Below, one piece after another: positions 26,019 to 38,799 of a stretch of DNA of 49,973 nt. The DNA is from Paracidovorax wautersii (lineage in GTDB: Bacteria; Pseudomonadota; Gammaproteobacteria; Burkholderiales; Burkholderiaceae_C). The stretch covers positions 1-49,973 of the forward strand of contig WNDQ01000027.1 in assembly GCA_009912175.1 (NCBI GenBank). The letters are read 5' to 3'. Numbering within the stretch: the first letter of the stretch is position 1; every line of letters begins with the position of its first letter. Under the pieces are notes generated by a model that had not been told where the DNA came from, ran no database searches, and worked only from the letters and a program-made list of their open reading frames with translations. Position numbers and translations under genes: made by a program.

Positions 26019-26639
26019 TCAGGCGATGTGCAGCGCCTCGAAGGTCGCGGCGCGGGCGCGGCGCTGGGCCGCGTATTTCAGGCGTTGGGCGTGCACGATG
26101 CTCTTGAGGTCAAAGAGCGCACGCTCGAATAACTCGTTGATTATAACGAAGTCGAACTGCGAAGCCTGGGCCATTTCCTCGGCCGCGTTCTTCAGGCGCA
26201 GTTCGATCACGTCGGGCCTGTCCTCGCCGCGCCGCTGCAGGCGCGAGCGCAGCTCTTCCCAGCTCGGCGGCAGGATGAAGATCAGCACCGCGTTGGCGAA
26301 CACGCGCTTGACCTGCACGGCGCCCTGGAAGTCGATCTCCAGCACCACGTCGCCGCCTTCGGCCATGCGCAGCTCGATGGCCTGGCGCGAGGTCCCGTAG
26401 CGGTTGCCGTGCACGTTGGCCCATTCCAGGAAGGCGCCGTCGCCTACCATGCGCTCGAATTCCTCGGGCGCCACGAAGAAGTATTCGCGCCCGTCCACTT
26501 CCTGGCCGCGCGGCGCACGTGTGGTGTGCGAGATGGACGGACGCACGCCATGGTCGACCTCCATCAGGGCTTTGACCAGGCTGGACTTGCCAGCCCCGCT
26601 GGGGGCGGCGACGACGAAGAGATTACCGGGGTAGTCCAT
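26019..26639 (-). CDS. gmk: Guanylate kinase
   Basis: The protein is 206 residues from the ATG at 26639. An upstream extension to 26786 would run into the tRNA-Ser gene and is rejected. It phosphorylates GMP to GDP with ATP. The P-loop is [10 protein letters not shown] (about residues 12-21), the GMP-binding part is [20 protein letters not shown], and [13 protein letters not shown] and [15 protein letters not shown] belong to the core and lid. It is the first gene of gmk-rpoZ, linking guanine nucleotide supply to the ppGpp genes that follow. Confidence 0.97.
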   Translation of the reverse strand: MDYPGNLFVVAAPSGAGKSSLVKALMEVDHGVRPSISHTTRAPRGQEVDGREYFFVAPEEFERMVGDGAFLEWANVHGNRYGTSRQAIELRMAEGGDVVLEIDFQGAVQVKRVFANAVLIFILPPSWEELRSRLQRRGEDRPDVIELRLKNAAEEMAQASQFDFVIINELFERALFDLKSIVHAQRLKYAAQRRARAATFEALHIA

Positions 26640-26694
26640 GGCGATTCGAAGCGGGTGGTTCTGCGCGAAGCTTACGCGATAGTGGGACGGGAGC

Positions 26695-26730
26695 AAAAAA
26701 GCGCTGCAGGCGAGAAGCTTGCAGCGCTTT
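26695..26730 (-). terminator. Intrinsic terminator of tRNA-Ser
   Basis: On the minus strand, AAAGCGCTGCA, an intervening loop, then TGCAGCGC followed by TTTTTT, directly after the tRNA and upstream of gmk. Confidence 0.85.
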
Positions 26731-26736
26731 GTGTTC

Positions 26737-26827
<91 letters not shown>

Positions 26828-27092
26828 GGAAAGTCGTGCATTGTAGCAGGGAGTTGGGGCCGTCTTTTTCAAATCGGGCCCAACGCTGCGCACCGCCTGT
26901 CTTATGCACTGTTGCACTGAACAACATTGTGGATAACCCTGTATCTCCCGTGCGGCACTTTTGTAAGTGGTTGATTTTTAATGGGTGGGGTTGGTGCTGC
27001 CTCATTTTCAGGCGATGGCGGCGGTGGACAACCGCCCAAAGGCGAGAGCCGGGCTGCTGCTGGCTGGCTCCTTTTAGCGGTCGGCGTGCGGG
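26828..27092. other. Intergenic region with single DnaA-box-like site
   Basis: 265 bases between tRNA-Ser and the slipin gene, containing the tRNA-Ser promoter region. TGTGGATAA at 26928-26936 matches a DnaA box on the opposite strand, but it is alone. I see no gene here. Confidence 0.4.
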
Positions 27093-28016
27093 TCAGGCGC
27101 TGGATTTTCCGCCGACCTGGATCATGCGCATGGCCGAGGTGATCAGGGCCGAGACCTCGGTCATGTTGCTGGGCACGATGAGGGTGCTGTTGGCGTCGGA
27201 GGCCACCTTGCCGTAGGCGTCGACGGCGCGTTCGGCCACCTTGAGCTGCACCGCGTCGTGGCCGCCGGGCTGGCGGATGGCAGCGGCCACACGCTCGATG
27301 GCCTGGGCCGTGGCGTCGGCCACGGCGGTGATGGCGGCGGCTTCGCCCTGCGCGTTGTTGATGGCGGCCTGCTTTTCACCTTCGGAGCGGGCGATGAAGG
27401 CCTCGCGCTCGCCCGTGGCGATGTTGATCTGTTCCTGGCGGCGGCCTTCGGAGGCGGCGATCAGCGCGCGCTTTTCGCGCTCGGCCGTGATCTGGCGCTG
27501 CATGGCCTGCAGGATTTCCTTCGGCGGGGTGAGATCCTTGATTTCGTAGCGCAGCACCTTCACGCCCCAGTTGAGCGCGGCTTCGTCGATGGCGGAGACG
27601 ACCTGCGCGTTGATCACGTCGCGTTCTTCAAAGGTCTTGTCGAGTTCGAGCTTGCCGATCACGCTGCGCAGCGAGGTCTGGGCGAGTTGCGTGACCGCCA
27701 TGACGTAGTTGGACGAGCCGTAGCTGGCGCGCATGGGGTCGGTCACCTGGAAGTAGAGAATGCCGTCGACCTGCAACTGCGTGTTGTCGCGCGTGATGCA
27801 GACCTGGCTGGGCACGTCCAGCGGAATTTCCTTGAGACTGTGTTTGTAGGCGACGCGGTCGATGAAGGGGATCAGCACGTTCAGGCCGGGCGAGAGCGTG
27901 GCGTGGAATTTGCCCAGGCGTTCAACCACCCAGGCGTTCTGCTGGGGCACGATCTTGATGGCGCGGGCCACGAAGATGATGAAGATGACGAATAGGACGA
28001 GGGCGATTTCGGGCAT
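27093..28016 (-). CDS. SPFH/Band-7 membrane protein (slipin/QmcA-like)
   Basis: The protein is 307 residues from the ATG at 28016, with AGGAGA upstream. One N-terminal membrane segment (IALVLFVIFIIFVARAI) is followed by the SPFH domain beginning VPQQNAWVVERLGKFHATLSPGLNVLIPFIDRV. A long Ala/Glu/Arg coiled-coil follows (EREKRALIAASEGRRQEQINIATGEREAFIARSEG, about 185-220). Such proteins form large oligomeric cages or membrane microdomains and modulate membrane proteases. An NfeD-type partner lies directly upstream in the same operon, the classical stomatin/NfeD pairing. Confidence 0.93.
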   Translation of the reverse strand: MPEIALVLFVIFIIFVARAIKIVPQQNAWVVERLGKFHATLSPGLNVLIPFIDRVAYKHSLKEIPLDVPSQVCITRDNTQLQVDGILYFQVTDPMRASYGSSNYVMAVTQLAQTSLRSVIGKLELDKTFEERDVINAQVVSAIDEAALNWGVKVLRYEIKDLTPPKEILQAMQRQITAEREKRALIAASEGRRQEQINIATGEREAFIARSEGEKQAAINNAQGEAAAITAVADATAQAIERVAAAIRQPGGHDAVQLKVAERAVDAYGKVASDANSTLIVPSNMTEVSALITSAMRMIQVGGKSSA

Positions 28017-28094
28017 GAGGTCTCCTGGGTTGCGAACTACTTCCAAAAGGGTAGCTTATCCCGCGCGCCACGGGACGAGAGCACTGGCTTGCCG

Positions 28095-28526
28095 TCAGGC
28101 TTTCTCGACGATCAGGTGGTTGCCGTCGAGGTTGGCGACGCGGTGCAGGCCGGGCGTGGGCGTGCTGCCCGGGGCGGGCACGGCGGTCCATTGCGCGCCG
28201 CGGTAGCGCACGAGGGCGGTGCCGTCGGGCCACCAGGCGTCGATCATGACGCGCTCGCCGATGTCGAGGTTGATGTTGCGGTTGGCCTGCCCGCCGGTGC
28301 GCGCCAGGCGGCGGCGCACCAGGTAGCAGCCGATGACGAAGCCGCTGCCCACGACGGCGGCGGCGACCAGTTGCCCCACGCGGTCCAGCCCCAGGTGGGC
28401 GGCGATGGCGCCGGCCGCCAGGCCGATGGCCAGCATCAGCAGATAGAACATGCCCACGAACAACTCGGCGGCGACGGCCAGGCCCGCCAGGACCCACCAG
28501 AGGGTCGAATCGGCCAGAGTGAACAT
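28095..28526 (-). CDS. NfeD-like membrane protein
   Basis: The protein is 143 residues with a good AGGAGG site before the ATG. Three to four membrane segments fill residues 8-70 (for example LWWVLAGLAVAAELFVGMFYLLMLAIGLAAGAIAAHL). A small OB-fold-like soluble domain follows at the C-terminus (GERVMIDAWWPDGTALVRYRGAQWTAV). This short form without a protease domain is the usual companion of slipin/QmcA. It is 78 bases upstream of the slipin start. Confidence 0.92.
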   Translation of the reverse strand: MFTLADSTLWWVLAGLAVAAELFVGMFYLLMLAIGLAAGAIAAHLGLDRVGQLVAAAVVGSGFVIGCYLVRRRLARTGGQANRNINLDIGERVMIDAWWPDGTALVRYRGAQWTAVPAPGSTPTPGLHRVANLDGNHLIVEKA

Positions 28527-28734
28527 AAGAAATGCCTCCTTGTGTTGATGTGGTCCGTCCTGATGCGGGCATCAGGCGCGGATGCCGTTTTCATGAAATG
28601 CGTGTGAAGATGGCGCCGCGCCTGTTTGTCGGCTGTGCACCACATTGTGCGGCGAAAGTCCACGGTGGCTGGATCGCCCGCGCTTTTTTCATACACTGCG
28701 GGGTTTTGAACGTCCCGCTGCCCTGGAGCCCCGC

Positions 28735-31083
28735 ATGAAATTCCGTTTTCCCATCGTCATCATCGACGAAGATTTCCGCTCGGAGAACACCTCCGGGCTG
28801 GGTATTCGCGCGCTGGCCCAGGCGATCGAGGAGGAGGGCTTCGAGGTGCTGGGCGCCACCAGCTACGGCGACCTGAGCCAGTTCGCGCAGCAGCAAAGCC
28901 GCGCCAGCGCCTTCATTCTGTCGATCGACGACGAAGAGTTCGTGCAGGGCGACGAAGAGGCGCCGGCCGTGATCAATCTGCGTGCCTTCATCAACGAGGT
29001 GCGCCGCAAGAACCTGGATGTGCCGATCTACGTGTATGGCGAGACCAAGACGTCGCGCCACATGCCCAACGACATCCTGCGCGAGCTGCACGGCTTCATC
29101 CACATGTTCGAAGACACGCCCGAGTTCGTGGCGCGCCACATCATCCGCGAGGCCAAGGGCTATCTGGAGACGGTGCAGCCGCCCTTCTTCAAGGCGCTGC
29201 TGGACTACGCCGAGGACGGCTCGTATTCGTGGCACTGCCCGGGCCACTCGGGCGGGGCGGCCTTCCTGAAGAGCCCGGTGGGCCAGATGTTCCACCAGTT
29301 CTTCGGTGAAAGCATGCTGCGCGCCGACGTCTGCAACGCCGTGGAAGAGCTGGGCCAGTTGCTGGACCACACCGGCCCGGTGGCCGAGAGCGAGCGCAAC
29401 GCCGCGCGCATCTTCAATGCCGACCACTGCTTCTTCGTGACCAACGGCACCAGCACCTCCAACAAGATGGTGTGGCACCACACGGTCGCGCCCGGCGACG
29501 TGGTGGTGGTGGACCGCAACTGCCACAAGTCCATCCTGCACGCCATCATCATGACGGGCGCGATTCCCGTCTTCCTCAAGCCCACGCGCAACCACTTCGG
29601 CATCATCGGCCCGATTTCGCGCAGCGAGTTCGACGTGGATGCCATCAAGGCCAAGATCCGCGCCAACCCGCTGCTGGCCGGCGTGGACGCCGACAAGGTC
29701 AAGCCGCGCGTGCTCACGCTCACGCAGTCGACCTACGACGGCGTGGTCTACAACACCGAGACCATCAAGGGCGCGCTCGACGGCTACGTCGACACGCTGC
29801 ACTTCGACGAAGCGTGGCTGCCGCACGCGGCCTTCCACCCGTTCTACGGGCCCTATCACTCGATGGGCAAGAAGCGCCCGCGTACGAAGGAGTCGCTGGT
29901 GTTTGCCACGCAGTCCACGCACAAGCTGCTGGCCGGCATCAGCCAGGCCAGCCACGTGCTGGTGCAGGACTCGCAGAACCGCAAGCTCGACCGCCACCTC
30001 TTCAACGAGGCCTACCTGATGCACACCAGCACCAGCCCGCAGTACGCGATCATCGCCAGCTGCGACGTGGCCGCCGCCATGATGGAGCCGCCCGGCGGCA
30101 CCGCGCTGGTCGAGGAAAGCGTTCTGGAAGCGCTGGACTTCCGCCGCGCCATGCGCAAGGTGGAGCAGGAGTTCGGCGCCAACGACTGGTGGTTCAAGGT
30201 CTGGGGGCCGGACAAGCTGGTCGAGGAAGGCATCGGCCGCGCCGACGACTGGATCATCAAGGACAACGAGGCCGACGCGAAGTGGCACGGCTTTGGCCAA
30301 CTGTCCGACGGCTTCAACATGCTCGACCCGATCAAGTCGACCATCGTCACGCCCGGCCTGGACATGGACGGCAAGTTCGCCGAGACCGGCATCCCGGCCT
30401 CCATCGTCACCAAGTTCCTGGCCGAGCACGGCGTGATCGTGGAGAAGACCGGCCTCTACAGCTTCTTCATCATGTTCACCATCGGCATCACCAAGGGCCG
30501 CTGGAATTCGCTGCTGACGGCGCTGCAGCAGTTCAAGGACGACTACGAGAAGAACCAGCCGATGTGGCGCATCCTTCCGGAGTTCTGCCAGCAGCACAAA
30601 CGCTACGAGCGCATGGGCCTGCGCGACCTGTGCCAGCACGTGCACGAGGTGTACGCCAGGTACGACATCGCCCGCCTGACGACCGAGATGTACCTGAGCG
30701 ACCTCACGCCCGCGATGAAGCCCAGCGAGGCCTATGCCCACATCGCGCACCGCAAGACCGAGCGCGTGGAGATCGACCATCTCGAAGGCCGTGTCACCAC
30801 CAGCCTGATCACGCCTTACCCGCCCGGCATTCCGCTGCTGATTCCGGGTGAGGTCTTCAACAAGACCATCGTCGACTACCTCAAGTTCTCGCGCGAATTC
30901 AACCAGCAGTGCCCGGGCTTCGAGACCGACATCCACGGCCTGGTCGAGCTGGAAGACGAGAACGGCAAGGTGCGCTACTACGCCGACTGCGTGCCCGTGG
31001 GCGCGCCCTCGACCACCGAGCGCGCGACCGCAAGCAACCTGGTCCAGGTCGGCAACGACGGTCCGTTCGGCCGCACGATCTGA
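28735..31083 (+). CDS. Orn/Lys/Arg decarboxylase (fold type I, biodegradative type)
   Basis: The protein is 782 residues. It is a PLP-dependent decarboxylase with three parts: an N-terminal wing (about 1-130, response-regulator-like), the aminotransferase-fold core with the PLP lysine in ATQSTHKLLAGISQ (Lys397) and the phosphate-binding region NGTSTSNKMVWH, and a C-terminal domain. Family members make agmatine, cadaverine or putrescine from arginine, lysine or ornithine and consume a proton, so a role in acid resistance or polyamine supply is likely. Substrate choice cannot be read with confidence; the length is nearest to AdiA-type enzymes. No linked antiporter gene is seen. The start at 28735 follows CTGGAG. 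Confidence 0.9.
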   Translation: MKFRFPIVIIDEDFRSENTSGLGIRALAQAIEEEGFEVLGATSYGDLSQFAQQQSRASAFILSIDDEEFVQGDEEAPAVINLRAFINEVRRKNLDVPIYVYGETKTSRHMPNDILRELHGFIHMFEDTPEFVARHIIREAKGYLETVQPPFFKALLDYAEDGSYSWHCPGHSGGAAFLKSPVGQMFHQFFGESMLRADVCNAVEELGQLLDHTGPVAESERNAARIFNADHCFFVTNGTSTSNKMVWHHTVAPGDVVVVDRNCHKSILHAIIMTGAIPVFLKPTRNHFGIIGPISRSEFDVDAIKAKIRANPLLAGVDADKVKPRVLTLTQSTYDGVVYNTETIKGALDGYVDTLHFDEAWLPHAAFHPFYGPYHSMGKKRPRTKESLVFATQSTHKLLAGISQASHVLVQDSQNRKLDRHLFNEAYLMHTSTSPQYAIIASCDVAAAMMEPPGGTALVEESVLEALDFRRAMRKVEQEFGANDWWFKVWGPDKLVEEGIGRADDWIIKDNEADAKWHGFGQLSDGFNMLDPIKSTIVTPGLDMDGKFAETGIPASIVTKFLAEHGVIVEKTGLYSFFIMFTIGITKGRWNSLLTALQQFKDDYEKNQPMWRILPEFCQQHKRYERMGLRDLCQHVHEVYARYDIARLTTEMYLSDLTPAMKPSEAYAHIAHRKTERVEIDHLEGRVTTSLITPYPPGIPLLIPGEVFNKTIVDYLKFSREFNQQCPGFETDIHGLVELEDENGKVRYYADCVPVGAPSTTERATASNLVQVGNDGPFGRTI

Positions 31084-31126
31084 TGTGGGGCGGGGCGACC
31101 CGCCGCTGTCCCGTCAGAACAGGTTC

Positions 31127-31166
31127 AAAAAAAGCCGGTGCCCCCGCAAAGGGCACCGGCTTTTTC
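31127..31166. terminator. Bidirectional terminator between decarboxylase and GlsB gene
   Basis: AAAAAGCCGGTGCCC and GGGCACCGGCTTTTT flank a 7-base loop. A-run and T-run on both sides serve the two convergent genes. Confidence 0.95.
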
Positions 31167-31205
31167 TATGGCGTGGCCGGGCCGCGCTGGCGGCCGACCG
31201 CTGGC

Positions 31206-31460
31206 TCAGCCGCGCTTGCCGCGCACGAAGCCGTAGATCACCAGCAGCACGATGGCGCCGACGACCGAGGCAATCCAGCCAGCCGGTTGGCCCGGCGCAT
31301 ACCAGCCCACCCACTGGCCGAACCAGCCAGCCAGCAGCGCGCCCAGGATGCCCAGGACGATGGTCCAGATCAGGCCCAGGCTGTCGTCGCCTGGTTTGAT
31401 GGCGCGCGCGATCAGGCCCACGACGAGGCCGACGATGATGGTCACGAGAATACTGCCCAT
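31206..31460 (-). CDS. GlsB/YeaQ/YmgE family stress-response membrane protein
   Basis: The protein is 84 residues from the ATG at 31460, which has CAGGAG upstream. It has three glycine-rich membrane segments (ILVTIIVGLVVGLIARAI, LIWTIVLGILGALLAGWFG, IASVVGAIVLLVIYGFV) and a short basic tail. The family (transglycosylase-associated protein) is induced by stress in many bacteria, with no settled biochemical role. The longer open frame to 31514 lacks a good start. Confidence 0.9.
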   Translation of the reverse strand: MGSILVTIIVGLVVGLIARAIKPGDDSLGLIWTIVLGILGALLAGWFGQWVGWYAPGQPAGWIASVVGAIVLLVIYGFVRGKRG

Positions 31461-31525
31461 GGCTGTGCTCCTGGTAAGAGGGTCGGTAGAGGCGCCTGGT
31501 TCGGCTCCTCGCACAGCTTAAGCGC

Positions 31526-31753
31526 TCAAGTCACGCTCAGGTGCTCGATTTCTTCCTGCAACTGCAGCCAACGGTCTTCCAGCTGGGCGACTTCTTCGTG
31601 GATCGCCTTCAGCCTACGGCCCTTGTCGGCCAGCTCCGACGGCGCCATGGGTGTTGCGAGAAGCGTCTCCAGCGCCTCGCGCTCGCGTGCCAGGTCGGCC
31701 GTGCGTTTTTCGTTGGTTTCCAACTCGCGCTTGAGCGGGCGCAGCGCGGCGGT
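31526..31753 (-). pseudogene. Detached C-terminal domain of the ABC-F gene (after in-frame TAG)
   Basis: The reading frame continues without a shift past the TAG at 31754-31756 for 75 codons to a proper stop. It starts TAALRPLKRELETNEKR and contains charged coiled-coil repeats (LAREREALETLL, KAIHEEVAQLEDRWLQLQEEIEHL). This matches the C-terminal arm that YheS-type proteins normally carry right after the same Gln/Arg-rich linker. No good start codon or ribosome-binding site precedes it, so it is probably untranslated unless the stop is read through. Confidence 0.75.
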
Positions 31754-33553
<1,800 letters not shown>

Positions 33554-33566
33554 GGCGAAAAAGGTT

Positions 33567-33589
33567 GAACCGGCGCGGGGCGCCGGCTC
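33567..33589 (-). repeat. GC-rich hairpin between prmB and the ABC-F gene
   Basis: On the minus strand, GAGCCGGCGC-CCC-GCGCCGGTTC, 13 bases before the ABC-F start codon and followed by AACCTTTTT. It could be a weak terminator/attenuator for the upstream prmB transcript or could mask the ABC-F start site. Confidence 0.55.
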
Positions 33590-33598
33590 AGGAAAAGG

Positions 33599-34534
33599 TC
33601 AGGCCCGTGCGGCCCATTGCACGAGGGCGTGGCGCGTGAGCAGCAGCACCGGGTCGTCTCCGGCGGAGGTTTCGAGCCAGAAGGTCTCCAGCCCGGGAAA
33701 GGCCGTTTCGTAGAAGGCGCGTTCGTTGCCGATCTCCAGCACCAGCGCGCCTTCGGCCGTGAGCAGGGTGGGCGCCTGGCGCAGCAGGCCGCGGATGAAG
33801 TCCATGCCGTCGGTGCCGCCGGCCAGGGCCAGTTCGGGTTCGGCGCGGTATTCGGCGGGCAGGGCGGCCATGCTCTGCGCGTTGACGTAGGGCGGGTTGC
33901 ACAGGATGAGCTCGAACGGCCCGCGCGCGCGCAACTCGGGTGCGGCCAGGCCGTCGGATTCGACCAGGGCCAGGCGCGTGGCCAGCGCGTGCCGGTCCAC
34001 GTTGATGCAGGCCACGGCCAGTGCGTCGCACGAGATGTCGCTACCCGTCACGCGTGCGTCGGGCCAGGCCAGCGCGGCCAGGCTGCCGTTGCCGGTGCAC
34101 AGGTCGAGCACGGCGAAGGATTCGGGTCGGCCGCTTTCGGCCACGGCGCGTTCAAGCCAGGCGTCGAGGCTGCCATCGGCGATCAGCTCGGCGATGAAGC
34201 TGCGCGGCACGATGGCGCGTTCGTCCACGTAGAAGGGCACGCCCTGCAGCCAGGCTTCACGCGTGAGGTAGGCGGCGGGTTTGCGCGTGGCGATACGTTC
34301 GCCGACGAGCGCGTCGATGGCGGCGGCTTCCTCGGCACTGACCGGGCGCTGCGCGAGGCTGTCGTCCGCCAGGTCATCGAGCAGGCTGTCCAGCGGCAGG
34401 CCCAGGCGCCAGAGCACCAGCCAGGTGGCTTCGTCGTGCGCGTTGGTGGTGCCGTGGCCAAAGCTCACGCCGGCGTCGGTCAGCCGCTGGGCTTGCTGCG
34501 CGATGGCGTCGGCCAGGATCAGAGGGGCAGTCAT
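33599..34534 (-). CDS. prmB: Ribosomal protein L3 N5-glutamine methyltransferase
   Basis: The protein is 311 residues from the ATG at 34534. It uses S-adenosylmethionine to methylate a glutamine of ribosomal protein L3. The N-terminus has GVSFGHGTTNAHDEATWLVLW, characteristic of PrmB rather than PrmC. PFYVDERAIVPRSFIAELI precedes the methyltransferase fold, followed by the SAM loop VLDLCTGNGSLAALAW and the glutamine-binding CNPPYVN motif. It starts 7 bases after the dapE stop, so the two are co-transcribed. Confidence 0.92.
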   Translation of the reverse strand: MTAPLILADAIAQQAQRLTDAGVSFGHGTTNAHDEATWLVLWRLGLPLDSLLDDLADDSLAQRPVSAEEAAAIDALVGERIATRKPAAYLTREAWLQGVPFYVDERAIVPRSFIAELIADGSLDAWLERAVAESGRPESFAVLDLCTGNGSLAALAWPDARVTGSDISCDALAVACINVDRHALATRLALVESDGLAAPELRARGPFELILCNPPYVNAQSMAALPAEYRAEPELALAGGTDGMDFIRGLLRQAPTLLTAEGALVLEIGNERAFYETAFPGLETFWLETSAGDDPVLLLTRHALVQWAARA

Positions 34535-34540
34535 GGTCAA

Positions 34541-36137
<1,597 letters not shown>

Positions 36138-36404
36138 GGTAAATGCTCCGTTCAGTTCGTTTGGCCGGGCGAAAACTCAGGACGCGGCAGCGGTCTTCGC
36201 CCGGAATGAAAACCACCGACAGGACGGCCAGGACATCGAACACATAGGCGAAAGCCTGTTGACGAGCCTGTCCGTTGCGCGGACTGTCCACGATGAGGAC
36301 GTAGTCGCTCTCCAGGACGGTGTAGGCGCTGACAAAGTCCAGGCCGTGCTTGGCCAGATTGGTCGCCCGCTTGGCCTCGTCCCATTCGTAGATCATGAAG
36401 AGTT

Positions 36405-36432
36405 ATTGTATATATGTATATACAAAACTCAA
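36405..36432 (-). promoter_or_regulatory. brnTA promoter with palindromic operator in the spacer
   Basis: On the minus strand, TTGAGT (36432-36427), a 16-base spacer and TACAAT (36410-36405). A perfect inverted repeat, arms TTGTATATA and TATATACAA with a two-base centre, spans 36406-36425. A bound repressor would block polymerase directly, which fits BrnA autoregulation. Confidence 0.7.
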
Positions 36433-36487
36433 GAGCACCCACCCAGGTCTGCCAGGCCGCTGCCATTGGGCGGGAAAGTCTGTTGCC

Positions 36488-36521
36488 AAAGAAAAAGGCC
36501 GCGCCCCTGCGGGACGCGGCC
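36488..36521 (-). terminator. Intrinsic terminator of dapD
   Basis: On the minus strand, GGCCGCG and CGCGGCC arms followed by TTTTTCTTT, 27 bases after the dapD stop. It separates dapD from brnTA. Confidence 0.85.
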
Positions 36522-36547
36522 TGCCGGCCGGAGCCTGTGGCGCGCGA

Positions 36548-37372
36548 TCAGTCGCGCAGCAGATCGTTCAGGCTGGTCTTGGCACGGGTCTGGGCGTCCA
36601 CGCGCTTGACGATGATGGCGGCGTACAGGCTGTAGGCGCCGTCGTTCTTGGGCAGGCTGCCCGAGATCACGACCGAGCCGGCGGGCACGCGGCCGTAGGT
36701 GATCTCGCCGGTGGCGCGGTCGTAGATCGGGGTGCTCTGGCCGATGTACACACCCATGGAGATGACCGAGTTTTCCTCGACGATCACGCCTTCGACGATT
36801 TCCGAGCGTGCGCCGATGAAGCAGTTGTCCTCGATGATGGTCGGGTTGGCCTGCAGGGGCTCGAGCACGCCGCCCAGGCCCACGCCGCCGGACAGGTGCA
36901 CGTTCTTGCCGACCTGCGCGCAGGAGCCGACGGTGGCCCAGGTGTCGACCATGGAGCCTTCGTCCACATAGGCGCCGATGTTGACGTAGGACGGCATCAG
37001 GATCACGTTCTTGGCCAGGAAGCTGCCGCGGCGGGCGACGGCCGGGGGCACCACGCGCACGCCGGTGGCCTTCATGGCTGCTTCGTCGAGGTCGGCGAAC
37101 TTGGTGGGCACCTTGTCGAAGAAGGCCAGGTCGCCAGCGCGCACGAATTCGTTGTCCTTGAGGCGGAAGGACAGCAGCACGGCCTTCTTGACCCACTGGT
37201 GCACGGTCCACTGGCCCACGGCTTCGCGCGTGGCCACGCGCAGCGTGCCACGGTCGAGCTCGCCCAGCACGTGCTCGACGGCGTCCACGACTTCCTTGGG
37301 GGCGGAGGCGGGCGAGATCTGGGCACGGTTTTCCCAGGCGTTTTCGATGATGGTTTGCAGTTGTTGGCTCAT
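36548..37372 (-). CDS. dapD: Tetrahydrodipicolinate N-succinyltransferase
   Basis: The protein is 274 residues. It transfers succinyl from succinyl-CoA to tetrahydrodipicolinate in lysine/DAP synthesis. The chain shows the left-handed beta-helix hexapeptide pattern (for example [40 protein letters not shown], about 135-175), ending in the usual [10 protein letters not shown] tail. It lies 62 bases downstream of dapC and shares its transcript; a terminator follows. Confidence 0.97.
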   Translation of the reverse strand: MSQQLQTIIENAWENRAQISPASAPKEVVDAVEHVLGELDRGTLRVATREAVGQWTVHQWVKKAVLLSFRLKDNEFVRAGDLAFFDKVPTKFADLDEAAMKATGVRVVPPAVARRGSFLAKNVILMPSYVNIGAYVDEGSMVDTWATVGSCAQVGKNVHLSGGVGLGGVLEPLQANPTIIEDNCFIGARSEIVEGVIVEENSVISMGVYIGQSTPIYDRATGEITYGRVPAGSVVISGSLPKNDGAYSLYAAIIVKRVDAQTRAKTSLNDLLRD

Positions 37373-37433
37373 GATGAGTCGCAGGTTGGGATAAAACGAG
37401 GAGCAGCGGCCGCGCGGGGCGGCCTGGCGTCGA

Positions 37434-38648
37434 TCAGGCCGGGCGGCCTTCGGCGACGAAGCGGGCGATGCGTTCGGCGGCTTCGACGCATTCGGCGGTC
37501 CCGGCCACCAGCGCCATGCGCACGCGGCCGGCGCCCGGGTTGCGTCCGGCGGCCGTGCGGGCCAGGTAGCTGCCGGGCAGAACCGTCACATTGTATTGGG
37601 CGTAGAGGTCGCGCGCGAAAGCCTCGTCGTCCTGGCCGTAGGCGGCGGGAATGCCGGCCCACAGGTAAAAGCTCGCGTCGGGCAGGCGCACGTCCAGGTG
37701 CGGTGCCAGGATGGGCGTGACGGCGGCGAACTTGTCGCGGTAGAGCGCGCGGTTGGCCTCGACGTGGGCCTCGTCGCCCCAGGCCGCGATGCTGGCGGCG
37801 GCCACCATGCCGCTCATGGCGCAGCCGTGGTAGGCGCGGTAGAGCAGGAATTGTTTGAGGATGTCGGCGTCGCCTGCCACGAAGCCGCTGCGCAGGCCGG
37901 GCACGTTGCTGCGCTTGGACAGGCTGGTCAGCGCGATCAGCCGGCGGAAGTCCGTGCGGCCCAGGCGCGCGGCGGCTTCCAGGCCACCCAGCGGCGGCTC
38001 GTCGCGGAAGTAGATTTCGCTGTAGCACTCGTCGGAGGCAATCACGAAGCCGTGGCGGTCGCTGAGCTCGAAGAGCTGCTGCCACTCGGCCAGCGGCATG
38101 ACCGCGCCGGTCGGGTTGCCGGGCGAGCAGACGAAGACCATCTGCGTGCGCGCCCACACCTCGGCGGGCACGCTGGACCAGTCCACGGCAAAGTTGCGGG
38201 CCGGGTCGCTCGGCGCGTAGAAGGGCTCGGCGCCGGCCAGCAGTGCCGCGCCTTCATAGATTTGATAGAACGGGTTGGGACAGACCACGACCGGCCGCGA
38301 CCCCGACGCGCTGGGCGCGACCACGGCCTGAGTCAGCGCGAACAGAGCCTCGCGCGAACCGGTGACGGGCAGCGTCTGGCTTTGCGCGTCGATCTCGATG
38401 GCGTAGCGCTGGCGCAGCCAGGCGCCGAAGGCCTCGCGCAGCGCCGGGCTGCCGGCCGTGGGCGGGTAGGCGGCCAGCGCCGCGGTGTTGGCCGCCAGCG
38501 CCTCCAGGATGAAGGGCGGCGTGGCGTGCTTGGGCTCGCCAATGCCCAGGCTGATGGGCCGGTGGGCCGCGTCGGGCACGACGCCTGCGAACAGCTTGCG
38601 CAGGCGCTCGAAGGGGTAGGGATGGAGCTGGTCCAGCAGCGGGTTCAT
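37434..38648 (-). CDS. dapC: Succinyldiaminopimelate transaminase
   Basis: The protein is 404 residues from the ATG at 38648; a GTG at 38666 is an alternative. It is a PLP class I/II aminotransferase converting succinyl-amino-oxopimelate to succinyl-DAP with glutamate. Seen in the sequence: [16 protein letters not shown] at the start, [33 protein letters not shown], the PLP lysine in [17 protein letters not shown] and the substrate arginine region near [14 protein letters not shown]. It is the first gene of the dapC-dapD unit and diverges from the DUF3014 gene. Confidence 0.93.
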   Translation of the reverse strand: MNPLLDQLHPYPFERLRKLFAGVVPDAAHRPISLGIGEPKHATPPFILEALAANTAALAAYPPTAGSPALREAFGAWLRQRYAIEIDAQSQTLPVTGSREALFALTQAVVAPSASGSRPVVVCPNPFYQIYEGAALLAGAEPFYAPSDPARNFAVDWSSVPAEVWARTQMVFVCSPGNPTGAVMPLAEWQQLFELSDRHGFVIASDECYSEIYFRDEPPLGGLEAAARLGRTDFRRLIALTSLSKRSNVPGLRSGFVAGDADILKQFLLYRAYHGCAMSGMVAAASIAAWGDEAHVEANRALYRDKFAAVTPILAPHLDVRLPDASFYLWAGIPAAYGQDDEAFARDLYAQYNVTVLPGSYLARTAAGRNPGAGRVRMALVAGTAECVEAAERIARFVAEGRPA

Positions 38649-38799
38649 AGGGCCAGGATTATCCACCGCCCCTGCAAGGAACCTGCGCCGACCGGCGGAC
38701 TCCGACTTTGACGCCGCCGCCGCTGCGTGGAAAGATGGCCGTCAGGCCGACACACGGCCCGGCCGGGACGCGGCGTATCCAAGGAGAGGTTGCACATAT

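Noticed and set aside
26928-26936. DnaA-box-like TGTGGATAA
   Set aside because: Only one box, without further boxes, an AT-rich unwinding segment or origin genes such as dnaA or dnaN nearby, so it is not called an origin.
28591-30936. 781-codon minus-strand frame opposite the decarboxylase
   Set aside because: Shadow frame with His/Val/Gln-rich composition; the plus-strand PLP enzyme is unambiguous.
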